Position numbers and translations under genes: made by a program. From Thiomargarita sp. (lineage in GTDB: Bacteria > Pseudomonadota > Gammaproteobacteria > Beggiatoales > Beggiatoaceae), in NCBI GenBank assembly GCA_022729575.1, contig DZAL01000006.1:5511-57626 (forward strand): a stretch of DNA of 52,116 bases, given 5' to 3'. Positions within the stretch are counted from its first letter, which is position 1. The number at the start of each line of letters is the position of its first letter. The notes below the pieces were generated by a model. That model searched no databases. It was not told the DNA's origin and saw only the letters and a program-made list of their open reading frames with translations. Positions 26,777 to 33,898 of the stretch are shown piece by piece.

Positions 26777-27609
26777 TTGGCCCGCCACTATCCAACAATC
26801 TATTCGACACCGCTTATCAATGTTTGATGGCCGCTGAGTTTGCGGAAAAAATACTGCTCACTCAAACTGCGGCCCAGACTTGGCGAGCCGGTCAGTTATC
26901 CTTAACTGCGACCACGCCGCCGCAACCGATTCTCACACCTGGTCAACCAGCGCGTTTACGTTTGGTTTCGGCCAGCGAAGTGCCACGTCGTACTTTAACT
27001 ACCCCGTTAGGACCAGCGGCGTTATTACATGCGTTAGCTCATATCGAATTTAATGCGATCAATCTCGCCTGGGATGCAGTTTACCGCTTTCGTGAGTTAC
27101 CGCTAGAATTTTATGCTGATTGGATTCAAGTAGCCGAGGAAGAGGCAACGCATTTTATGTTACTGCAAACGCAATTGGCAAAATTAGGTCATACTTATGG
27201 CGAATTCACGGCGCATAATGGATTATGGGAAATGGCTATTGACACCGCCCATGAGGTTCTAGTGAGAATGGCATTAGTCCCGCGCTTACTAGAGGCTCGC
27301 GGCTTAGATGCCACTCCCCCGATTTTGGCAAAATTAAAATCTCAGCAGTTGACTGCGCTGGTCGATATTTTAGAACTTATTTTACGCGATGAAATTGGTC
27401 ATGTTGCCATTGGCTCCCGTTGGTTTGCTTATCTCTGCGAGCAACGCGGATTACCGCCAACAGATACTTTTTTTCAGTTAATCCAGCAATATTTTCGCGG
27501 GCGACTTTACAGTCAGTTGAATAAACCAGCACGGTTAGCCGCAGGCTTCAGTCCAGAGGAATTGGAACGATTGGAGGAGATGTTTGAGTTAACTGCGAAA
27601 TCGTCGTAG
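26731..27609 (+). CDS. DUF455 ferritin-like protein
   Basis: A 292-residue DUF455-family protein, a group with a ferritin-like four-helix fold whose function is not settled. Metal-ligand-like motifs are present: ALAHIEFNAINLA, VAEEEATHFMLL and LRDEIGHVAIGSRWF (E-x-x-H pairs), so a di-iron or di-manganese centre is plausible. I prefer the ATG at 26731, which has GGA 9 bases upstream, over the in-frame ATG at 26719. Either start lies inside the tilS 3' end, so translation is probably coupled to tilS. Two half copies of a family A element follow. Confidence 0.85.
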   Translation: MASPTHPTPTHQHILVGPPLSNNLFDTAYQCLMAAEFAEKILLTQTAAQTWRAGQLSLTATTPPQPILTPGQPARLRLVSASEVPRRTLTTPLGPAALLHALAHIEFNAINLAWDAVYRFRELPLEFYADWIQVAEEEATHFMLLQTQLAKLGHTYGEFTAHNGLWEMAIDTAHEVLVRMALVPRLLEARGLDATPPILAKLKSQQLTALVDILELILRDEIGHVAIGSRWFAYLCEQRGLPPTDTFFQLIQQYFRGRLYSQLNKPARLAAGFSPEELERLEEMFELTAKSS

Positions 27610-27753
27610 GCTTTTTCAGTCCACCTAATCACTCGATTGCTTCAGACACTTTGCCACGTCTCAAGTAATCGGTATGGGCACCTCAAGCGACTAAACAGAA
27701 CATCACGGCCATTAGAGTACTGATGCCGATTACGCCAGCTAGTCGAGATTTTT

Positions 27754-28010
27754 GGTAGTCCCTCCAAGAGAATGGAGGTCTTAATATTCAATGAGTTATC
27801 CAGCGTCAAAGTTTCCTAAACCTCAAAGGTTTAGGAAACTGAGTACTGAGATTTAGCAAATCGGTAGTGATGAAAGATGGGCGATAACAGTTCAAATTGC
27901 CAGTATGGAATTACCGGTAGTCCCTCCAAATTAATGGAGGTCTTAACATTCAATGAGTTACCAAGCGTCAAAGTTTCCTAAACCTCAAAGGTTTAGGAAA
28001 CTTAGAATCG
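27754..28010. repeat. Two direct copies of a family A left half with hairpins
   Basis: Both copies, starting at 27754 and 27916, begin GGTAGTCCCTCCAA, continue with AATGGAGGTCTTAA and ATTCAATGAGTTA, and end in the hairpin CCTAAACCTCAAAGGTTTAGG. About 85 bases are nearly identical, with a 162-base period. Neither has a right terminal repeat, so these are truncated or one-ended copies. They lie after the DUF455 gene. Confidence 0.75.
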
Positions 28011-28030
28011 CCAAGGGTTCCTAAACCTGT

Positions 28031-28153
28031 CAATGCCATTAAGTTAAGAAATCACTCAGTTAACCGTCGGAGTCTCCACACACCGGTTGGGCCGCGGTGG
28101 TCCAACCGGTATCGTCCAAAACGTGTTTTGGACTCCTTAACTTAATGGCAGTG
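28031..28153. mobile_element. Family C element with CCGGTTG and GTCCAAAAC hairpin cargo
   Basis: Inverted ends CAATGCCATTAAGTTAAG (28031-28048) and CTTAACTTAATGGCAGTG match the copies at 31303-31417 and 49658-49751. The interior carries an ACCGGTTGG / CCAACCGGT hairpin and GTCCAAAACGTGTTTTGGAC. No clear target duplication is seen here. Confidence 0.7.
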
Positions 28154-28183
28154 ATGCAAATAAATTTTTAAATTAATTTTGAA

Positions 28184-28197
28184 TTGATTTAGCTCAA
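28184..28197. promoter_or_regulatory. FNR/DNR-like binding site upstream of narK
   Basis: TTGATTTAGCTCAA matches the FNR/ANR/DNR consensus TTGAT-N4-ATCAA at 9 of 10 fixed positions. It lies about 248 bases upstream of the narK-like ATG in an AT-rich gap without genes, a sensible place for control by oxygen or nitric oxide. The long distance implies a long leader or a promoter well upstream. Confidence 0.5.
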
Positions 28198-28444
28198 GGA
28201 AATTTTGAATTAAATTCAAAATTTATGTGTAATATTTAAAATATGCCCAGAGCAAATTTTGTAAGATGTCCCACAACATGTTTGAAAAAATTGTTATCTC
28301 TACTACATCACTAACCTAACCCCCTAGAAAAATCAGCTTCTCTCTCATTGGTACATCACTTGCTATGCTAAGAAGTTATAAAATTTTCGTACTATTTTTC
28401 ATCAATAGGTTAACCATGATTTCTTAAGGTAAAGGTAAACGAAC

Positions 28445-29671
28445 ATGACTACTCATTACAGCACCACCGCCGCAGTTAAATTCAATGGACACCTAGGAAG
28501 TTTACTGAGTACTTTATTGTATTCCGCCGTTAGTTTTCTGGTCTGGATACTATTAGGACCATTATCGATAGACTTGGCCAAAGAATTTTCTTTGACGACT
28601 TCTCAAATAGGATTATTAGTTGCGCTTCCCATTTTAACTGGCCTCCTCTTACTGTTCCCGGTCGGTCTATTAGTCGACCACTTTGGTCCCAAACGAATCG
28701 GATTGATGTTACAGATGCTCGTCTCACTGGCATTATTAGGACTGACTCAGAGTTCCGTAACTACCGTTAATGAGCTTTATGCCTGGGGTATTTTGCTCGG
28801 ACTAGCTGGCACCTCTTTGGTCGTCGCCATACCCTTGATCAGTCATTGGTATCCATCACGCTTTCAGGGACGCATACTCGGTGTTGCCGCATTGGGCGGA
28901 ATAGGTACGCTTTTAACCGCTTTCCTAGTCCCCACCCTAGTCGACCTCTATGGCTGGCAACTGGTCTGTCAATTAGCCGCGATGACGATGGCCTTCACCA
29001 TGTTAATCTTTCAATTACTGGCCAAAGAAGTTTCCCCCTCAGTCGCGGCCCAATCTTCTCTATCGCGTCATTTTCAAATTTTTCGTGATAGCTATACTCT
29101 CTGGTATTGCTTCCTGTATGCGGTCACTTTTGGTTGCTCTATCAGTCTTTCCGCCAGTATCATCATGTACTGTTACGAATATTTCCAAATTTCGCCAAGT
29201 ACCTCTAGTATTTTGGCTGCATTAGGAATTTTAGGTGGTCTGTTATGTCGTCCTTTAGGCGGTTGGTTGGCCGACAAGGTGGGTGGAGTAGCCACTTTGA
29301 AAATGACCTTCAGCCTGGTCAGTATTGCTCTCCTCAGCCTGGTGTGGCAACCCAATATGGTTCTTGCCATCCTCACTTTGTTAATAACCATGTTTGTACT
29401 CGGCCTGGGCAATGGTGCAATTTTCCAATTAATCTCCTTACGGTTCTTTCGCCAAATGGGCGTAATCACTGGTTTGGTAGGCATGGCCGGTGGTTTCAGT
29501 GGCTTATTGCTCACGACCAGTTTTGGCTGGCTACGAGAAGTCACTGGGTATTACCAAACTGGTTTTCTCTTTTATGTCAGTTTAACTTTATTGGCACTAA
29601 TCACTTTGCCCGGCTTGATGCAACAACTCAGATTCACACGACCAAATCAAAGAGAGTGGGCTACGGTTTAA
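28445..29671 (+). CDS. narK: Nitrate/nitrite transporter, NarK type (MFS)
   Basis: A 408-residue major-facilitator protein with about 12 hydrophobic helices. The nitrate-nitrite-porter signature appears as GLGNGAIFQLISLRFFRQMG with GLVGMAGGFSGL in the eleventh-helix region. LVDHFGPKRIG is the first-half MFS loop motif. It should move nitrate in, by proton symport or exchange with nitrite. An FNR-like site lies upstream and an octaheme cytochrome gene follows 116 bases downstream on the same strand, so the two are probably co-regulated for nitrate or nitrite respiration. The ATG at 28445 follows GGTAAAGGTAAACGAAC. Confidence 0.88.
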   Translation: MTTHYSTTAAVKFNGHLGSLLSTLLYSAVSFLVWILLGPLSIDLAKEFSLTTSQIGLLVALPILTGLLLLFPVGLLVDHFGPKRIGLMLQMLVSLALLGLTQSSVTTVNELYAWGILLGLAGTSLVVAIPLISHWYPSRFQGRILGVAALGGIGTLLTAFLVPTLVDLYGWQLVCQLAAMTMAFTMLIFQLLAKEVSPSVAAQSSLSRHFQIFRDSYTLWYCFLYAVTFGCSISLSASIIMYCYEYFQISPSTSSILAALGILGGLLCRPLGGWLADKVGGVATLKMTFSLVSIALLSLVWQPNMVLAILTLLITMFVLGLGNGAIFQLISLRFFRQMGVITGLVGMAGGFSGLLLTTSFGWLREVTGYYQTGFLFYVSLTLLALITLPGLMQQLRFTRPNQREWATV

Positions 29672-29710
29672 GTAAAATCAACCTAATTTCATCATTCTGT
29701 AGTTCTGCCA

Positions 29711-29740
29711 TCTCCCCAATCCAAGGAGGCACCGGGGAGA
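29711..29740 (+). promoter_or_regulatory. Hairpin between narK and the octaheme cytochrome gene
   Basis: Arms TCTCCCC (29711-29717) and GGGGAGA (29734-29740) enclose a 16-base loop holding CCAAGGAGG. It lies 48 bases before the cytochrome ATG. It could stabilise or attenuate the shared transcript; there is no T-run for a classic terminator. Confidence 0.35.
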
Positions 29741-29787
29741 TTAAGACATTACCAACTTCAACCATCACTTGTTTTAGAAAAACACCA

Positions 29788-31269
29788 ATGACTAAGATAT
29801 TACCTAACATCAATAAAACTAAAATTCATTTCTTAATCCTCCTACTTACCTGCTGGCTACTCCCAACTCTCACACTCGGCGCAGTCGATGCCACCACTAT
29901 AGCTAAACCCAATGAAGAGAAAACAGCAGACCAAGTAGAAATCCTCAAAGGCTTTGACCACCTCAGCCGCGAAAGTGCCACTTGTGTCTCCTGTCACCGT
30001 GAAAAATCTGCTGGGATTTACCAACAATGGGGCAGTTCCAAACATTTCGGTGCCAACATTGGCTGTTACGAATGCCATAAAGCCAAAGCCGGCGAAGTGG
30101 ACGCGATTAAGCATAAAGATTTTATTATCTCCGTAATAGTCTCCCCCAAAGACTGTGCCGGCTGTCATGAGCGCGAAGTAAAAGAATTTGACAGCAGCCA
30201 CCATGCCACCGGCGGCCTCATTCTCGACTCCTTGGATAACGTATTGGCCGAAGTAGTGGAAGGTGCCCCGACTTTCCAAGGTCGTTCACCAGTCTCGGTC
30301 AGCGGTTGCGAAGGTTGTCATGGTTCCAAAGTCGAAGTCAACTCCGATGGCAGTTTAAGTGCCACCAGTTGGCCCAACAGCGGTATTGGTCGTCTTAATC
30401 CAGACGGCTCCAAGGGTAGTTGTGCCGCCTGTCATACTCGTCATGCGTTTTCAGCCGCCCAAGCTCGGCACCCCGATACTTGTGGTCGTTGTCACCTTGG
30501 GCCAGACCATCCACAAAAAGAAATTTATGCAGAATCACAACATGGTATACTCTTCTCGGCTAATCTAGCCCAAATGAATTTAAACAGCAGTAAATGGGTG
30601 GTTGGAGAAGACTACAGTGCGGCACCCGCTTGTGCTACCTGTCACATGTCGGCCACCAAAGATTTACCTTTGACCCATGATATTGGTAGTCGCATTGCTT
30701 GGAATTTACGGGCTCCGATCTCGTTTCGGATTGACGAAAAGGACCTGGCCAAGGGCCTATCAGTAAAACCGTGGTTAGAGCGTCGTCAAGACATGAAATC
30801 GGTTTGCGTTTCTTGTCACAGCCGCAATACGACTGACAACTTTTTTGAACAATTAGATGCTTTTGTCGAGTTATATAATGAAAAATTTGCCAAACCCGGT
30901 AGTCAATTAATGAAATTGATCTCAGCCGAAGGTTTGCTTACAAAAACGGAATTTGATGAAGAATTAGAATGGACTTGGTTTTATCTCTGGCACCATGAAG
31001 GTCGTCGTGCCCGTCATGGGGCGGCTATGGTAGGTCCAGATTTCGCACATTGGGAAGGTATGTATGAAGTGGCACACCGTTTCTACATCGAAATGGTACC
31101 GCAAGTACGAGAGGTGATTGAAACCGCTAAACAAGCCGGTAAGACTGAAGCCGCGGCCAAAGTGCAAACTTTACTGGACCAAATTCTCAACTCAGAATTT
31201 CATCGCTGGTACCTCGGTAAATCGAACCAACCCCAAGAATTGATGAAAGCAGTAACCCCCAATAAATAG
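29788..31269 (+). CDS. Octaheme cytochrome c, hydroxylamine oxidoreductase family
   Basis: A 493-residue periplasmic protein with a signal peptide (about 1-31) and eight CXXCH haem sites, starting near residues 66, 93, 123, 174, 212, 232, 282 and 340. This is the HAO family arrangement, with the fourth site as the expected catalytic P460-type haem. Past haem 8 lies the family block WHHEGRRARHGAA...PDFAHWEGMYE. In true hydroxylamine oxidases a Tyr in this region cross-links the catalytic haem; here the apparent position is F419, pointing to a reductive enzyme (nitrite or hydroxylamine to ammonia). Related proteins are known from Beggiatoa. The ATG at 29788 starts the signal peptide; the same frame is open upstream into narK but does not code there. 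The partner is the b561 fusion downstream. Confidence 0.88.
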   Translation: MTKILPNINKTKIHFLILLLTCWLLPTLTLGAVDATTIAKPNEEKTADQVEILKGFDHLSRESATCVSCHREKSAGIYQQWGSSKHFGANIGCYECHKAKAGEVDAIKHKDFIISVIVSPKDCAGCHEREVKEFDSSHHATGGLILDSLDNVLAEVVEGAPTFQGRSPVSVSGCEGCHGSKVEVNSDGSLSATSWPNSGIGRLNPDGSKGSCAACHTRHAFSAAQARHPDTCGRCHLGPDHPQKEIYAESQHGILFSANLAQMNLNSSKWVVGEDYSAAPACATCHMSATKDLPLTHDIGSRIAWNLRAPISFRIDEKDLAKGLSVKPWLERRQDMKSVCVSCHSRNTTDNFFEQLDAFVELYNEKFAKPGSQLMKLISAEGLLTKTEFDEELEWTWFYLWHHEGRRARHGAAMVGPDFAHWEGMYEVAHRFYIEMVPQVREVIETAKQAGKTEAAAKVQTLLDQILNSEFHRWYLGKSNQPQELMKAVTPNK

Positions 31270-31302
31270 TAGAAATCGCAGTGGATACTCCCCGCCTTAC
31301 CA

Positions 31303-31417
31303 ACACTGCGATTAAGTTAAGCCCGACGGGCAGGGTGCGTCCCACGCACCACTTAGGCACGGTGCGAGTTTCCGAATGGTACGTAGGACGCACCCTACCT
31401 TAACTTAATGGCAGTGC
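31303..31417. mobile_element. Family C element with 10-base target duplication
   Basis: The ends ACACTGCGATTAAGTTAAG and CTTAACTTAATGGCAGTGC form inverted repeats. Direct repeats CGCCTTACCA at 31293-31302 and 31418-31427 flank it. With the element removed, the flanks join into an ordinary CTTACCAAGGAGGGG repeat, so the insertion split an older repeat. The cargo is a GCAGGGTGCGTCC / GGACGCACCCT inverted pair. It lies between the two cytochrome genes. Confidence 0.85.
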
Positions 31418-31445
31418 CGCCTTACCAAGGAGGGGCCGCGGGGGC

Positions 31446-31560
31446 AATGCGCCATTAAGTTAAGCCGTGTTGGAGTCCAAAGCTTCAGCTTTGGACGAGA
31501 CTGGTTAAGGTGAGACGGCGTTTCCAAAGCAACGCCGTAACTTTAGCTTAAATGGCACTG
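31446..31560. mobile_element. Second family C element with GTCCAAAGC hairpin cargo
   Basis: The left end contains GCCATTAAGTTAAG and the right end CTTAAATGGCACTG, diverged family C ends. The interior has the hairpin GTCCAAAGCTTCAGCTTTGGAC and a GACGGCGTTT / AACGCCGT pair. No clear target duplication. It abuts a CAGAGGGAGAGG-type repeat on its right. Confidence 0.65.
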
Positions 31561-31564
31561 ACCT

Positions 31565-31624
31565 TCCAGAGGGAGAGGAGCGAAAGAACATACGAGAAAA
31601 TTTCTGCTTCAATACTTATTATAG
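31565..31624 (+). repeat. Repeat ending AAAATTTCTGCTTC, upstream of the cytochrome b fusion
   Basis: The unit TTCCAGAGGGAGAGGAGCGA, then GAAAATTTCTGCTTCAATAC, TTATT. Similar units occur at 41022-41080, 41216-41356 and around 49630-49805. This copy ends 24 bases before the ATG of the next gene, so it may supply part of the promoter or leader. Confidence 0.6.
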
Positions 31625-31648
31625 TATCACCATTCATATCATAAACCT

Positions 31649-33655
31649 ATGACCTTTAAAATACTCATCCTCTTCATCGGCATTTTTCAGCTCGGCTGGT
31701 CACCTTTGGTCTGGGCCTCCACAAAGCCCGTAACTAACCAAGACAGCCTCATCATTCGCACCAACATTACTGATAATCATTGCCTGGAATGTCATGGCAT
31801 AAAAGGTTATGCCATACCGTTGGGTGCCCATGGTGATACTCCAAAAAAAACCTTGGATGTAAATATCGATAACCTGCGAGCCAGTGTCCATGGCAAACTC
31901 ACTTGTTTGCAATGTCATACCGAAATTCAACAGTTGCCACATCGTAAAGATAGTTTGCCACCGGTGGACTGTGTTCATTGTCACCAACAATTACAACAGG
32001 AATCCGCCGAATTGATTGAAGAAATCAAACGGGGACGAGCGATGGCAGGATTGATTCCTTCTTTTACTCCAACGCCAAGCACAGTCCAACAATTTACCCA
32101 AGATTATACGCATTCCATTCATGCCCAACCGCGCCAAGATAGTCCGCAACAACCCAATGCCGACTGTCAAGCCTGTCACGGTACGCATTATGTGTTTCCT
32201 GCCGCTGATTCGCGAGCCTTAAGTCACCGTCTAGCTTCCCCCGAAGTCTGTGGTCAATGTCATACCAAAGCCTTAGCCGAATATCGTGGCTCCGTGCATG
32301 GTGCCGCCTTAAACACGCCCTGGAAAGGAGAAAGTGCGGTCTGTAGTGATTGTCACACCGCTCATCAAATTTCCGCCACCGAAGGGTTGAGCGCACGACG
32401 AGTCATTACGGAACAATGTGGAAATTGTCATGCCGATGCTTTGTCCAGTTATATGGACAGTTATCATGGTCAATTAGCTTGGTTGGGAGGAGAAAAGGTG
32501 GCAAAGTGTTATGATTGTCATGAAGCCCATGACACCCGCAAAATAGCAGACCCCGTAGCCAAAGTCAACCCCACCCACTTATTGAAAACCTGCCAAGAAT
32601 GTCATAAAAATGCAACCACCAGTTTTATTCAATTTCATCCTCACGCTAACACTCGTGATTTTGACAAATATCCAGCACTGTGGTTAGTGGCTAAAGGAAT
32701 GGTTGCTTTAGTTATTATAGTGCTAATATTTTTCTATAGTCACTCACTGCTCTGGTTTTACCGCTCCTGGCAAACCCGTAAAATCAATCATCCTCACCAA
32801 GTACCGCTACCGGCAAATATTGATCCACACCAACATTTCCAACGGTTTTCTTGGCCCTGGCGAGTTAATCACTGGCTATTGGCACTATCAGTGATGACAC
32901 TGGTTTTCACCGGAATGACCGTCATGTATGCGGACAGTTTCTGGGCCATCAAAACCGTGATAATTTTAGGTGGCCCTGAGAATGCGGCAACGATTCATCG
33001 GATAGCTGCGGTGATATTTTTAACCGCCATTTTAGGCCATCTGTTGGCACTATTTTATAAATTGATACTGCGCCGCCGCCAAGGAAACTTTGCTTGGTTT
33101 GGACCCAACTCGTTATTACCACGTTATCAAGATGTTACCGACATGATTGGACAATACCGTTGGTTTTTTGGTAAAGGCGAGCCACCACGTTTTGACCGCT
33201 GGACCTACTGGGAGAAATTTGACTACTGGGCGGTATACTGGGGAGCTTTGGTCATTGGCATCTCTGGTCTCCTGCTATGGTGGTCGGAATTTTTCGGTCA
33301 ATACTTGCCTGGTTGGGTCTTCAACATTGCCACTGTAGCGCACGGAGTGGAAGCGTTTTTAGCGGTGACGACTTTATTTGTGGTGCATTTCTTCAACAAC
33401 CACTTCCGTCCTGGCAAGTTTCCATTAGACACCGTGATGTTTGTGGGCAGTTGGCGTTTAGAAGAATTACGTGAAGAGCGACCAGCGGAATATGACCGGT
33501 TAGTAACTACGAATCAGTTAGCACAATACTTGGTACCTCCCCCATCCAAATTGGCCAACATAATTTCGCATATTTTGGGATTTACTTTAATCGGTATCGG
33601 TCTCTTTCTGTTAGTATTGGTAGTAGCAGGATTGTTACAACAGGGATTGGTGTAA
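31649..33655 (+). CDS. Fusion of nine-motif multihaem cytochrome c with cytochrome b561-type domain
   Basis: A 668-residue membrane protein. After a signal peptide (about 1-24), the periplasmic part (about 40-325) has nine CXXCH motifs: CLECH, CLQCH, CVHCH, CQACH, CGQCH, CSDCH, CGNCH, CYDCH and CQECH. One membrane helix at about 350 follows. The C-terminal 270 residues form a di-haem b domain of the formate dehydrogenase gamma/cytochrome b561 type, with about four helices and candidate haem His in RVNHWLL, ATIHRIAAV, LGHLLALF and VAHGVEAF. It could oxidise quinol and hand electrons to the octaheme enzyme encoded just upstream. The 379-base gap between them is filled with mobile repeats. No good ribosome site precedes the ATG. 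Confidence 0.85.
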   Translation: MTFKILILFIGIFQLGWSPLVWASTKPVTNQDSLIIRTNITDNHCLECHGIKGYAIPLGAHGDTPKKTLDVNIDNLRASVHGKLTCLQCHTEIQQLPHRKDSLPPVDCVHCHQQLQQESAELIEEIKRGRAMAGLIPSFTPTPSTVQQFTQDYTHSIHAQPRQDSPQQPNADCQACHGTHYVFPAADSRALSHRLASPEVCGQCHTKALAEYRGSVHGAALNTPWKGESAVCSDCHTAHQISATEGLSARRVITEQCGNCHADALSSYMDSYHGQLAWLGGEKVAKCYDCHEAHDTRKIADPVAKVNPTHLLKTCQECHKNATTSFIQFHPHANTRDFDKYPALWLVAKGMVALVIIVLIFFYSHSLLWFYRSWQTRKINHPHQVPLPANIDPHQHFQRFSWPWRVNHWLLALSVMTLVFTGMTVMYADSFWAIKTVIILGGPENAATIHRIAAVIFLTAILGHLLALFYKLILRRRQGNFAWFGPNSLLPRYQDVTDMIGQYRWFFGKGEPPRFDRWTYWEKFDYWAVYWGALVIGISGLLLWWSEFFGQYLPGWVFNIATVAHGVEAFLAVTTLFVVHFFNNHFRPGKFPLDTVMFVGSWRLEELREERPAEYDRLVTTNQLAQYLVPPPSKLANIISHILGFTLIGIGLFLLVLVVAGLLQQGLV

Positions 33656-33695
33656 GGTTCTTACCTCTGGCCAGTTCAAGAACAACGCAGATTAC

Positions 33696-33859
33696 GGTAG
33701 TCCCTGCCAACCAATGGAGGTATTAACCGCCGGGTGCTAAGATTCCTAACCTGGCAGGTGCTAAGTTTCCTAAACCTTTGAGGTTTAGGAAACTTTAAAT
33801 CTTGGTAAATAATTGAATTTATTTAATTTTAATACCTAAATCCTCTTGGCGGGACTACC
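33696..33859. mobile_element. Family A MITE-like element, intact
   Basis: The left end begins GGTAGTCCCTGCCAACCAAT, and the reverse complement of the right end begins GGTAGTCCCGCCAAGAGGAT. Both are followed by AGGTATTAA. Internal hairpin CCTAAACCTTTGAGGTTTAGG. It is 164 bases, without coding content. It lies between the convergent cytochrome and exoprotein genes, 40 bases after the cytochrome stop. No target duplication is evident. Confidence 0.8.
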
Positions 33860-33898
33860 CAGAGATGGAATCAATTCCGTACTCCAAGAGCCAATTCT

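Noticed and set aside
29245..29787. Longer start for the octaheme cytochrome, reaching into narK
   Set aside because: This part is the shifted frame of narK; the ATG at 29788 begins a clear signal peptide.
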